A stretch of 64,000 nucleotides of DNA from Symsagittifera roscoffensis (Eukaryota; Xenacoelomorpha; Acoela; Convolutidae): assembly GCF_963678635.1 (NCBI RefSeq), contig NC_087063.1, positions 24,868,701 through 24,932,700 of the forward strand. The letters are read 5' to 3'. The notes under the pieces are model-generated. The model saw only the letters and a program-made list of their open reading frames with translations. It was not told where the DNA came from and searched no databases. Within the stretch, counting starts at the first letter, position 1, and each line of letters starts with the position of its first letter. This document shows positions 10,301 through 19,830 of this stretch, piece after piece. The translations under genes were made by a program, and so were the position numbers.

Positions 10301-11480
10301 GAGGCAGACAGACCTGAAATCAAAGATGGCTTCTCCTTCATGGACAAGGAAACGTACGACAGTCTTCCACTCACGAGATGGCTGGACAAATCAGGCAAAC
10401 CGATTGAAGATCATCCTGAATTACCTAAAGAACCCCCAGGAAAGACCATCTTGAAGAAGAGCAGAAGGATTCCGATAGAGATAATACTCAAGTCGAAGAT
10501 CGTGAGGGAGACGCTCAACGCAAAAGGCTATGATCTTAACCAGGTAGAAGCGGGAACTGCACAGATAGATGATGACTTAATGAGGTTGCTGGAGAAACTA
10601 TCAGATGATAAGCCCGTGATCCAAGAGAAGGGTCATGAGGATCCGGAAGTCATTATACTTCGGAGAAAAGAAACAGTGAACAATACTGACTCCTCAAGAG
10701 GATGCGTCACTGACAGCAAAGATGTCGTGCGGTCACTAGTTGACAAAATCCCCGAAAACATTCTGGAGCAGACCAAGGTTAGGAAAAAGAAAGTGGCGTT
10801 CAAAGAAGATACTGAACACCTGGGACTAGGTCAAGAGTCCGGGGAGTGGTCCATGTTCACGGAAGAAGAAACCGGAGAAGAAAAACTGTCCGGTGAAGAA
10901 TGGGATGAAGACTCGGATGAGAGCAGCGAAAACCAAGACAGTCTGCGCATGATATTGGCGGAAGAGAAGATGAGGCACCACCACAGGGAGTTACAGACAG
11001 ATCCATCTTCAGGAACGCACAATCTGGACATACAGGATATACGAGGTGGTGAAGAACTTGAGAAAATTGCGGTTTCAGGGAAGCCATTCAGGGAACTATC
11101 ATGCAACTCAAACTTCAGAACGAATTTGGTGCCAGAAGATGATATGAAAATTGTGAAAAGGATGATATACGTGAAGCTGAGTGATGACATCCACAACCCT
11201 GGTGAGATGAATGGACAGATCATGGCGCTAAAGGAGCATGTCAAGGCGAGATATAGGCTGTCAGACCTAATAAGAGCCCAAAAGAAAGACAAAATGACAA
11301 GTAACCTATCCAAATGGATCCAGTCGGGGGTCAAGGAGAAGGGGGAACTCGAGGAAGACAGCTACAAGATCTTGAGCCAGTTCTACAAAGAAAAGAAAGA
11401 CTTACTCTACCACACAGCTGATGGGGTGGTAGCATGCAAGAGGAAAGATGAGGAGAAGATATTACACAAACACAGCCTCA
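10300..11480 (+). pseudogene. Acidic connector between RNase H and integrase
   Basis: About 390 residues rich in E, D, S and K separate RNase H from the integrase zinc finger. Near 10,860-10,930 there is a dense acidic run (TGEEKLSGEEWDEDSDESSE). This connector is much longer than the usual tether of compact gypsy elements and has no fold I recognise. A piece of its DNA (about 11,095-11,180) recurs, inverted, just outside the element at about 15,490-15,605. Confidence 0.7.
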
Positions 11481-13242
11481 TCATACTACCACAATTGTAT
11501 CAAACGGAGGTGCTTTTCAGATCGCACGACCAGATGGGACACCAGGGGATAGATAAAGTACAACAAGGGATACTTCACAGGTTTGATTGGCCAGGATGAG
11601 AAAAGCTTGCGAGAGATGGGTGAATGCCTGCCTGGCATGCCTCCAGGTAAAAGACCCAAGGAAGATGAAGTTCCCCCTCAAGTCCGTCGAGAGCTCAGAG
11701 TTCAATGAAGTGGTGCAGATAGACCATCAAAAAATCTGCATGACGGAGTCAGGATATAACCAGATACTGGTTATAATAGATCACTTCACAAAGTTGGCGG
11801 AAGCGGTTCCGTGCCAGACAGCCTCGGCCGAGGAGACATGTGATCATCTGATAACGCATTGGATATTGCGGTATGGTTGTCCAATGACTTTCCAGTCGGA
11901 CAACGGCAAAGCTTTTGTGGGGGACTTGACAAAAGAATTGATGAGGAGATTGCACATTGCTGAAGCACACTCGACGACCTACCATCCACAGACCAATGGG
12001 TTGGTAGAGAGACAGAACAGGACACTGGTCAACATGTTAAGGATGTACTGCTCAAGATACATGACGGACTGGGATAAATACCTGCCACAGGTAGTAGGGG
12101 CCTACAACAGTACACAGCACTCAACGACGGGCATCAGTCCCTTCATGATGTTGACGGGCAGGGAGAGAGCAATGCCTCTGACATTCTTTTACCCGGAATA
12201 CGAGGGGAAAAGGACGTCGCCTCAGGCATACGTGAAAGAAGCGATCAAAAGACAACAGGAGCTAAACGAGCTATGCAGGAGGAACACGGCGCAAGCGCAA
12301 ATGAGACAACGCAGAAAATATGACGAAAAAATATTACAAGCAAAGCCATATGAAGTGGGCCAATACGTGTGGGTCTTCCAAAATGTCATACCGCCCAAGG
12401 GAACAAAGAAACTACTCAAGAAGTGGAGGGAACCATTCATGATAACGGAAGTACATCAACAAGGACGGTTCTACCGCTTGAGTACTGGGCGAGCAGCACA
12501 TTATGAAAATCTGAAGCCTCACGTCCCGTCCCCGGAGGACTGGTGCATATCTAAGGACATGGAGGGTCTCGAGTACCTGGTGGTAGAGCCAGCGTGCGAA
12601 GTGAATGAAAAAGGCACCAGAGAGAAAAATGATGGTAATGAGAACTTGAGTTTGGACGACAATGAAAAGATAGAGGCGGAGTCTGAAGCAGGATCGTTTG
12701 TAGAAGAAGACTGGAACGACCCGGAGCAAGATGAGGTGCCGAACTGGATGGAGCCAGATCGACCAATACCACCGGGAACCAGGACTAGCAATCGTAAACG
12801 GACCGGCATGAGGTACAACAGATACGGGGATGACTTCTTGATCGATAAGATACAGCCAGACAAATTGGGCGAGGAACTACTGAGTGCAGGCGAACTGGAA
12901 GCCGAAGAGGAATGGCAGGTCATTGACGATGGTGGACACTATCCGCAGAAAGACTACTCGACACCAGAATTGGAGACGGATCTCGAACAGAGTGAGATAG
13001 AGAGGAGGGAGAACACGAACTTGAGGATACTAGAGTGGATGCGCGACGTCAAAGACGAGAGCCACGAAGGACAAAGCATTCAACAAGTCGACGTGTCATC
13101 GGCAAATTATATGAAGACAGAGGACCCTCTTTTCGGATGGACGGCAACAGACAGGCCACTGGACATTCCTCCGGACAATTCAGACCCGACAACATCGACG
13201 GGGACGTCGATAAATATTTTTGTCCGGGGAGTGGGGGTATGA
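11480..13242 (+). pseudogene. Integrase of the gypsy element with long acidic C-terminal extension
   Basis: The N-terminal zinc finger HHCC is visible: two histidines around 11,525-11,542 (HDQMGHQG) and the cysteine pair at about 11,627-11,641 (CLAC). The catalytic core has the D, D, E triad at 11,722, 11,899 and 12,007; this gives a DX58DX35E spacing, with the 35-residue gap typical of retroviral and gypsy integrases. A GPY/F-like module (KLLKKWREPFMITEVHQQG) follows near 12,410. After about 12,540 there is a long acidic tail (to 13,242) with no known fold, leading directly into the macrodomain-like frame. Role in a live element: inserting cDNA into chromosomes. Confidence 0.88.
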
Positions 13243-13260
13243 CTTACCCACACCGAAAAT

Positions 13261-13836
13261 TTGATGATAAAGAAGCTCAAGGAAGTGAGAGAAACAAGCG
13301 AATTGGAACTGGAAGAAGAAGAGCCAGAGCCTACCATAGGTCGGAATTTCAAAACGAAATTCGAAATACCCAATGAGTACTCGGAAAACATCATGATAAC
13401 GGATAGCGACTTCATCCTGTCAAACAGTACTAGCGCGATCTGCATCACGGCGGACATGAGTTTCAAATCAAGATTGGAAGCTGACTTCAAAAGAGAGTAC
13501 CAGAACGTGGAGTTTCTGTTCAGACAGAGACCAGGACTGGGAGGGATGGCAGCGCTTCCACCATCAGTAGCACAAGTCCCGGGCAAAAATCTGTGCTTCC
13601 TAGGTACGAGGGTCAATGACAGGAACACAATTGATCCCGAACACGTGATGTTGGCACTAACAAGACTACGAGACTTCATGATTGAAAGAGGAATAACGGA
13701 GGTCTCAATGCCGGTGTATGACCCAAACAGGGGCAAATTGAGCTCAAGGGAATTGTACGCTATCCTACACGTAGTCTTCGCGGAAACGGAGATGATAGTG
13801 TATCTTCACAAGAAATACTACTTGAGCATCGCCTGA
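13261..13836 (+). CDS. Macrodomain-like accessory frame of the gypsy element
   Basis: The last 150 residues (from about 13,380) look like a macrodomain, the fold that binds or hydrolyses ADP-ribose. The pattern SAICITADMSFKSRLEADF corresponds to the macrodomain segment that reads roughly AHCISADxxMGAGIAxxF in OARD1/TARG1-type proteins. GGMAALP matches the following G-x-VAVL strand, GKNLCFLGTR matches the YIYYLVTK strand, ALTRLRDFMIERGITEVSMPVYD matches the helix plus MPRIG strand, and the end (ILHVVFAETEMIVYLH) matches the last helix and strand. It lies just after the integrase tail and overlaps the end of that frame region, so it may be made as a Pol extension. The match is by eye; whether it keeps ADP-ribose activity cannot be told. 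Confidence 0.65.
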   Translation: MMIKKLKEVRETSELELEEEEPEPTIGRNFKTKFEIPNEYSENIMITDSDFILSNSTSAICITADMSFKSRLEADFKREYQNVEFLFRQRPGLGGMAALPPSVAQVPGKNLCFLGTRVNDRNTIDPEHVMLALTRLRDFMIERGITEVSMPVYDPNRGKLSSRELYAILHVVFAETEMIVYLHKKYYLSIA

Positions 13837-14287
13837 GTTGGGCACACGGGGGTCTCAAATTGGGCGTGAGGGAGGAGTCTCGAGTTAGGTACTGGGGTGC
13901 GGCACAGGTAAAGGGATCTTAAGACGCGATTGGCATGACAATTGAATTTTTGAAGGATTAACGGTGCTAAAACATAAAATGAATCTGCATGCTTTTAAAG
14001 AAATTCCAATTGAATTGTTTCAAGTGGAATGAAAATGATAAGATTTTAACCATACTGGTAAAAAGGGGGTTTCTAGGTTAGGGACATGACATGTTAAGTC
14101 TCAATATGGTTTCTGTTTTCAGATCAAGTTTGAAAAACAAGTTGAAAATCCAACTATACTCAAGCGAGAGACAGAAAGGGAAATCTTGATTGAACTCGCG
14201 ATAATCGACACCTGCAGCAAGTATTTGCAAGGGAACATTTCTAGAGAATTCTTGAGTTGGGTAATTTTTTAGTCGGTAAGGTAATTC
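13837..14287 (+). other. Noncoding stretch between the macrodomain-like frame and the small 3' frame
   Basis: No gene seen. The stretch repeats short phrases built on CTTGAGTTGGG and CTCAAATTGGG (near 13,835, 13,855, 13,880, 14,250 and 14,290), which resemble one another loosely but form no regular tandem array. Confidence 0.5.
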
Positions 14288-14554
14288 TTGAGCTGGTTAA
14301 TACTTGAATACATCCCGAAGTCACAGAGAATGGCAGACAGGTTCTGGAAATCCATGCCCGCGGCCCTGAAGAAGACTACTCTCGATGAGCTGTACAGACG
14401 CCTGAGGGACCTGGATTATACCCAGATAGACGAGAGAATGGCGGTAATGCTGAATGCCATCATCCAGTTGGAAGAACAGGGTGAGTGCAGGGAGTCTGCG
14501 ACGGAGGCTGTCTTGATGGTCGGCTACACCTCCAAGGCGAAGAGTGCGAAATGA
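14288..14554 (+). CDS. Small accessory frame of unknown function near the 3' end of the gypsy element
   Basis: An 88-codon frame. A more likely start is the internal Met near 14,330 (MADRFWKSMPAALKKTT), because the preceding residues overlap noncoding-looking repeats. The remaining protein of about 74 residues is mostly helical and charged, with LDELYRRLRDLDYTQIDERM and no cysteine-rich, membrane or signal features. Its base composition is like the coding part of the element rather than like the AT-rich surroundings, which supports real coding origin. I do not recognise the family. It could be an extra element protein or captured sequence. Confidence 0.45.
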   Translation: MSWLILEYIPKSQRMADRFWKSMPAALKKTTLDELYRRLRDLDYTQIDERMAVMLNAIIQLEEQGECRESATEAVLMVGYTSKAKSAK

Positions 14555-15203
14555 GCGGATGGTTCGAAGAGATCTTGAGTCTTGAGAGGGAAGGGGGGCT
14601 TGAGTGTGAATCCGGATGAAACCTGGGTTCATGAAAAAGAAATTTTAACGAATCAGATATTGTTATTAATATGTTATATTTACTATATAAATCAAAATGC
14701 TGCAAGACAATTTCCTGATTGAATGGGACAAAAGAAATTTTAAATAATTGGCTTGAAAAGCGAGAATTCAAGGGTGCAGGTGTGTGCAGATTTTGATTGC
14801 TGTTTAGCGATAGTGTGAAAATTTTACATGGCCGTGAATTTTGGGGTGTAGATAAGCTTAAGTCTGCTGCAAACTTCTGTAAATGACCACTGGCACTGTA
14901 CCTTGAGCAACACTCGGTTTTCTGGGACTCACTGGCAGACGACAGCACGCAATGAGGACATCGATCTTGAGTCCGGGGAGTATGTGCCAGTCGGTCATAT
15001 TTGGAAGTTTGACCTTGAGAAAAACAAGAACGCTTAATTTTGGAGTGAAATTTGATTTTTCAAAAATTCGAATGGAGCCTGTCATGCACGATTTTCTCGC
15101 GATAACTGAAAATCGAAAAAAAGAAATTAGAACGATCGAGTAACAATCGCGGGAAAGTTGCCAGATAAAGCAGTAGGAAATTGCCATTCGCAATTTCCGT
15201 CAC
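14555..15203 (+). other. 3' noncoding region of the gypsy element
   Basis: No gene. It starts with a purine-rich run (GAGGGAAGGGGGG near 14,585-14,597) that resembles a polypurine tract, but it lies 600 bases before the 3' repeat instead of next to it. The last part holds the hairpin listed separately. Confidence 0.5.
15176..15198. other. Perfect hairpin just before the 3' repeat
   Basis: GGAAATTGC and GCAATTTCC form a perfect 9-base stem around the five-base loop CATTC. It ends five bases before the 3' terminal repeat, where a polypurine tract would normally be expected. Confidence 0.85.
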
Positions 15204-15460
15204 AATAAAACTAGAGTAGAGCTGTCCTATCTGAAACAGAAGGAAGCGTATTCCCGAGAATTGGACTATTATTGCTCGACTGGATTATCATTCAAACTGG
15301 ACTAGAGTGAACCTTCGATGGAAAGGTGGACAGCTTGAGTGTCCCAATGGTTCACGAGAAACTATACTCTAGAGTTCAAACTTGTTCCTGTTATTGAAAC
15401 TAACAAACATTAAACTCAATTAGTTACATTTTATAATTCTCGAGTTGTTTACTAACTTAA
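15204..15460 (+). repeat. 3' long terminal repeat (candidate)
   Basis: Matches 1732-1988 over its full 257 bases with six substitutions and no gaps. The low divergence suggests the element inserted recently. The bases that follow (GTAAACAATT) do not repeat the bases before the 5' copy, so no target-site duplication is visible. Confidence 0.75.
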
Positions 15461-15479
15461 GTAAACAATTAAGCTTACA

Positions 15480-15610
15480 CTATGTAACATTAAGTCCTCA
15501 GCTTCACGCATATCATCCTTTTCACGATTTTCATATCATCTTCTGGCACCAGATTCGTTCTGACGTTTGAGTTGCATGATAGTTCCCTGAATAGTTCCCT
15601 GAAGTAGCTT
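15480..15610 (-). mobile_element. Inverted fragment of a related gypsy connector region
   Basis: Read on the minus strand, about 110 bases closely match 11,088-11,180 of the gypsy element (for example GGTGCCAGAAGATGATATGA), with a few substitutions. A short phrase (CAGGGAACTAT) is present twice in a row here but once in the element. So a piece of another copy lies inverted next to the 3' repeat. Confidence 0.85.
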
Positions 15611-16296
15611 TCGAGAACAGTGACGAAATTTCTTTATAAAAAACGGTAGCAACTTCAAAAAATGCATTTTTTCGATATCCATATCGGCTTTTCCACCAAT
15701 CAAATAAGGCGAAACAGATTACACAGAAATCTAAGCACGATGTTAATTTGAATGAATTATAAACCTCAGAATCAGTAGGTTAGTTTTTGACGAAAAAAGA
15801 GGTTTCCAAATTAGGGGCAGTGTTTCAAAAATAGTACATTTTCTAAAGCCATATTTTTTCAAAACGCAGGGCATAGTCGCTTGTGCAAGGTAAATTCTCA
15901 TACCACGTTTTTTTCTTCCGGTTGAACTCTTATTCTAGTAATTTGGCAGAAAAGTCACAAAAAGTTAAAAGTTAACCAAAATGTCAAAAAATAGGCTTTT
16001 TTCGGGGCCATAACTTTTTTCTTCGGAATTTGGGGAATAGCCGCCTGAGAAATGGCGATCCCAAAATTTAGTTCTTTAATTTCAACGTTCATCTCAGAAT
16101 TATGCATTCTTTTTAAGAAACCGAACAAATTCAAAATCAAATAAGTCAAAAATTCACATACTGAAACTTAGAACGTGGTGTAAACTGAAAAGAAACTAAT
16201 AAAATATGCAAGCACATAGAAAAGCAGCCAGCTTTTTCAATGACACCATTGTTTTGAACATTGGTTCTGCAGTTTTTGAGAAACAAAATTGAAGAG
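15611..16296. other. AT-rich stretch without a recognised gene
   Basis: About 690 bases between the inverted gypsy fragment and the start of the tandem array. Many A and T runs; short frames on either strand have no recognisable content. Confidence 0.6.
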
Positions 16297-16565
16297 GGAT
16301 TGAACAGGGATATTAAAGAACAGGCTGATAGTTGTGAAAATTGTTTAGCCAAAAAAAAACGTAGCCAGAAACTGAAGCATTCACTGCAAACCTGAAAACC
16401 CAGCCATCCCATTGGCAGCTTGCACTGGATGTTATGGGACCTTTACCGGAATCAGAAGGATTCAAAAACACTATTCTAATCGGAGATAATTTTTCAAATT
16501 GGTAAGAACCACAGACAGTAGCTAAGATTTTGGTCGATTATTGGATTCCCTTTTTGGCTGCCCAG
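16297..16565 (+). pseudogene. Partial integrase fragment at the left end of the array
   Basis: Fossil of a gypsy integrase: the stretch corresponds to the zinc-finger end and start of the core seen better at 17,130-17,500 (GPLPESEGFKNTILIGD). It is joined directly to sequence that in full units lies much farther on, so this is a shortened unit. Confidence 0.7.
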
Positions 16566-16880
16566 CAATTCCTAGCAAAATTGTATCAATCAATTTTTCT
16601 GTGCAATCAAAAATGAAATTTCCCGCTGAAATTTTTCCAAGATTTTTGTGCTTTTGCTACTATTTCAATCCAATCTTAAAGTTCGGCGAAAAATGTTAAA
16701 TTTTTGTTATTTTATGATGTTTTAGGCAAAAAGATACGGCTTTGGAGCAATAAATTCGGTATTAGCTCCCTGCTTCTATTTTGAGCAAAATCTGGAACAA
16801 ACACTGAAAACTCCCGATTTGGAACTGAAAACCGAATATAATAAAAAGTAAGAACAGCAAAGAGCTGAGTATAAAACAAA

Positions 16881-16915
16881 GAGATGCCGGAGAAAAGGCA
16901 AATGACTGGCATCTC
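16881..16915. other. Marker hairpin of the array (one of many copies)
   Basis: GAGATGCC and GGCATCTC pair around a loop of about 19 bases; in the copy at 21,576 the stem is ten bases (AGGAGATGCC with GGCATCTCCT). Some copies (23,916 and 34,710) have one mismatch in the right arm. The same hairpin recurs in every unit of the array. Confidence 0.85.
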
Positions 16916-16999
16916 CTAGACGTTGTGAAATTTTGGATCATTTTGAAAAAAAAGCTAAGCAAAAGCGACTTACTATAAAGAAAAATAATGTCAAAGAAA

Positions 17000-17506
17000 A
17001 AACAGTTACTCGTAGTTCAAATAAGTTTGATTCCGTCGATTGAGGAGGATAAGCCCGGTTTTTTACTCATTTTTTTTTGAAAATTTTGGTTCTAAGAGGA
17101 CGTTTCAAAAAACTAAGACAAAATTTTCTGGCCTGGGTTGAGCTGGGTTATTAAAGAATGGGCTAATAATTGTGAAAATTACTTAGCCAAAAAACGTAGC
17201 CCGAAGTTTGAACAATCACTGCAAACCTGGAACCCCAGCCATCCATTTTGGCAGCTTGCACTGGATAATATGGGACCGTTACCGGAATCAGAAGGATTCA
17301 AAAACACTATTCTAATCGGAGATCATTTTTCAAATTGGTACGAAGCAGTACCAATGAAAAACCAAGAACCACAGACAGTAGCTAAGATTTTGGGTGGTTA
17401 TTGGATTCACTTTTTGGCGGTCCAGCAAATCTGCACAGCGAAAAAGGATCAAACTTCGTCTCACCGAAGGGTCGCCAAAAAATTAACAAAACCCAAAAAT
17501 TTTTAA
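17000..17506 (+). pseudogene. Integrase fragment, first full unit
   Basis: Fossil. The translation has the end of an integrase zinc finger (WANNCENYLAKKR) and the start of a core domain (PFWQLALDNMGPLPESEGF, then DHFSNWYEAVP and QEPQTVAKIL), which matches the usual gypsy pattern around the first catalytic aspartate. Only this part of integrase is present; RT, protease and Gag are absent from the unit. Clearly decayed. Confidence 0.8.
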
Positions 17507-19282
17507 AACACCTGTTGTTTTCAAACAGGACCTAACACTAGCCAAAAATAAACCAGCAGTATGTGCCATTAAATACCAAGACTTGAATACGCTTAAATAT
17601 GATGAAATTAAAATATAGCAAAAGTGCCACTAATGAGCCTTTTTATTTGCGACTTGGGTTGAAAAAAATAGGATCGTAATAATAAATTTCGCTTTGCTTG
17701 TGTAATAAAAATGAACGAAAAAAACTGTTATTAAACATTAAAATAACTTCGAAAAATGAACTTATCAAAATGAAATTTTTCGCATATGTCTAACAAAAAC
17801 TTCTTAAGCTCGAAATAAAAATCGTGAGATTTGACCAGAATGGTCAAAATGCACGACGACATCGAAATTGTATGAGTGGCAGCCGAGTGGGAAAACTGGC
17901 AGCTTCAACGAGTTAACAGTGTTAAGCATTCAATTTAACGAGTTCGGAGAGGTAAATTTGGAGTGACGAAATAAATTTTCAAGTTTCGATTTAGGCGTGC
18001 ATGTCACATAACAATTTTAACTTTCGCAAACACTGAAACCGGAAAAAATCATAAGAACTATTTTCACTGATATAACACAGACGTGCAATTTACGAAAAAC
18101 ATGACAGAAAAATATATTCGAAGATGTTAGCGGAAGAGTATTTCCAATTGTAACGGTTGCACAGCTACAATCGTTACGGAGCAGTTAGCCAGATGTCGGA
18201 AGGGTATTAGGAAGTTTTTGTTACCCTCTCAAAACCGCGATAAGACAGCTGTTCGACCGCATTCGAGAACACGGAAAGGTCGCGGGAATAGACTGAAACT
18301 AAGATTCATCAACTCTTAGCTTCTGGAAACGCCCTGAGTTGAATTTAATTAATAACTAATTCTTTTTTCAGAGTATGAGAAGCTAGGAGTTGTGGGAAAA
18401 GGTTGATCCATCTCTGATGGATATGATGATTTTTATCTACCGAACAAAAAAAATGGTACTATGATAAAAAGTAGTAGCCCTGTTCATAGGAGTGACCTCG
18501 TGGTCTGGGGATATTGAGACAGAGCCATGAGCCCAGTAATTTTGCATGTAACAAAAATATTTTGCGCGATCTGGCCGATAGACTTAAATAGTAATGACTT
18601 TGTAGACCCGATGTTAATGGACCACATATTGAACTGGCTTTGGTAGAGACATTTGAAAGTATGTGAAGCTGTGTTTAGACACTAGCCAGTCGTTTCCTAT
18701 CCTAGCTTTATTTTCCGTCGGTATGTACTTCCAGGCGACTGTAACAGACACGACACTCTTGTGGGTTACGAGTGTTACCTACCAACAGTATCATTAGAAA
18801 TATAATTTCAACAAACGTTTTCGTCTACTTGCAGTGCTACTTCACTTTGAAAAGTCTGAAAAATTGTCATAAAACTATCAAGAATCATAAAATCGTTCAA
18901 TAGAATTTCTCATGAAAAGGTAACAACCAATTTTTCTATGCAATCAAAAATGAAATTTCCCGCTGAAATTTTTCCAAAATTTTTGTGCTTTTGCTACTAT
19001 ATTTATTTCCAATATTCATTCCAATTTTAATGTTCGGCAACAAATGTTAAAAGTATGTTATTTTATGATGTTTTAGGCAAAAGTGTACGGCTTTGGAGCA
19101 ATAAATGTAGTATTCAGTGTCAATTCCCTTCTTCTTTTTTGAGCAAAATCTGGAACAAACACTGAAAACTCCCGATTTGGAACTGAAAACCGAGTATAAT
19201 AAAAAGTAAGAACAGCAAAGGGCTGAATATAAAACAAAGAGATGCCGGAGAAAAGTCAAATGACTGGCATCTCCTAGACCTT

Positions 19283-19830
19283 GTGGAAATTTTGTATCAG
19301 TTTGAAAAAAAGCTAAGCAAAAGCGACTTACTAGAAAGAAAAAGAATGTCGAAGAAAAAACAGTTACTCGTAGTTCAATTAAGTTTGATTCCGTCAATTG
19401 AGGAGGAAAGGCCCGGTTTTTTACTCATTTTTTTTGGAAATTTTAGTTATGATAAGATGTTTAAAAAAAATAAAGACAAAATTTTTCGGCCTGAGTTGTG
19501 CTGGGATATTAAAAAATGGGCTAATAATTGTGAAAATTACTTAGCTAAAAAACGTCGCCAGAAGTTTTAACAATCACTGCAAACCTGAAACCCCAGCTAT
19601 CCATTTTTACAACTTACACTGGATAATATGGGACCGTTACCGGAATCCGAAAGATTCAAAAACACTATTCTAATCAGAGATCATTTTTCAATTTGGTACG
19701 AAGCAGTACCAATGAAAAACCAAGAACCACAGACAAAAGCTAAGATTTTTTTATGATTATTGGATCCACATTTTGGCTGCCCAGCAAACCTGCACAGTGA
19801 AAAAATATCCAACTACATCTCGACAAAAGG
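19283..19830 (+). pseudogene. Integrase fragment, second unit
   Basis: Fossil copy of the same integrase piece, with an N-terminal part (MEILYQFEKKLSKSDLLERK) and the zinc-finger end. It is aligned with the next units at a step of about 2.34 kb. Decayed, with several interruptions. Confidence 0.75.

Larger units (their letters stand above)
1732..15460 (+). mobile_element. Ty3/gypsy LTR retrotransposon with macrodomain-like accessory frame
   Basis: A fossil but young element of about 13.7 kb bounded by 257-base direct repeats. Order of parts: 5' repeat, leader of about 3 kb with two tandem-repeat blocks, Gag, two zinc knuckles, aspartic protease, RT, RNase H, acidic connector, integrase, macrodomain-like frame, small unknown frame, noncoding 3' region, 3' repeat. 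The RT-RNase H-integrase order places it in Ty3/gypsy. The coding part is interrupted roughly five to eight times, although some frame changes between Gag and Pol could be the natural kind known for this group. The terminal repeats differ at 6 of 257 positions (about 2.3 percent), which suggests a recent insertion. I found no clear target-site duplication. Confidence 0.85.

Noticed and set aside
9804-12923. Many minus-strand frames of 70-167 codons opposite the gypsy pol
   Set aside because: They are antisense shadows of well-supported plus-strand domains.
14585-14600. Purine-rich run as polypurine tract
   Set aside because: It lies about 600 bases before the 3' repeat, and the sequence after it has no partner next to the 5' repeat.
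17880-17960. tRNA-like A box (GGCAGCCGAGTGGGAA) in the array units, suggesting a tRNA-derived SINE
   Set aside because: No B box at the right distance and no tRNA cloverleaf; the same words occur in the gypsy leader, which explains them better.
18300-18720. Spliced-leader, 5S or snRNA gene in the array unit (TTTTTCAG, hairpins, an AATTTTGC word)
   Set aside because: No match to remembered 5S, U1, U2, U5, U6 or spliced-leader sequences; the Sm-like word alone is common in AT-rich DNA.
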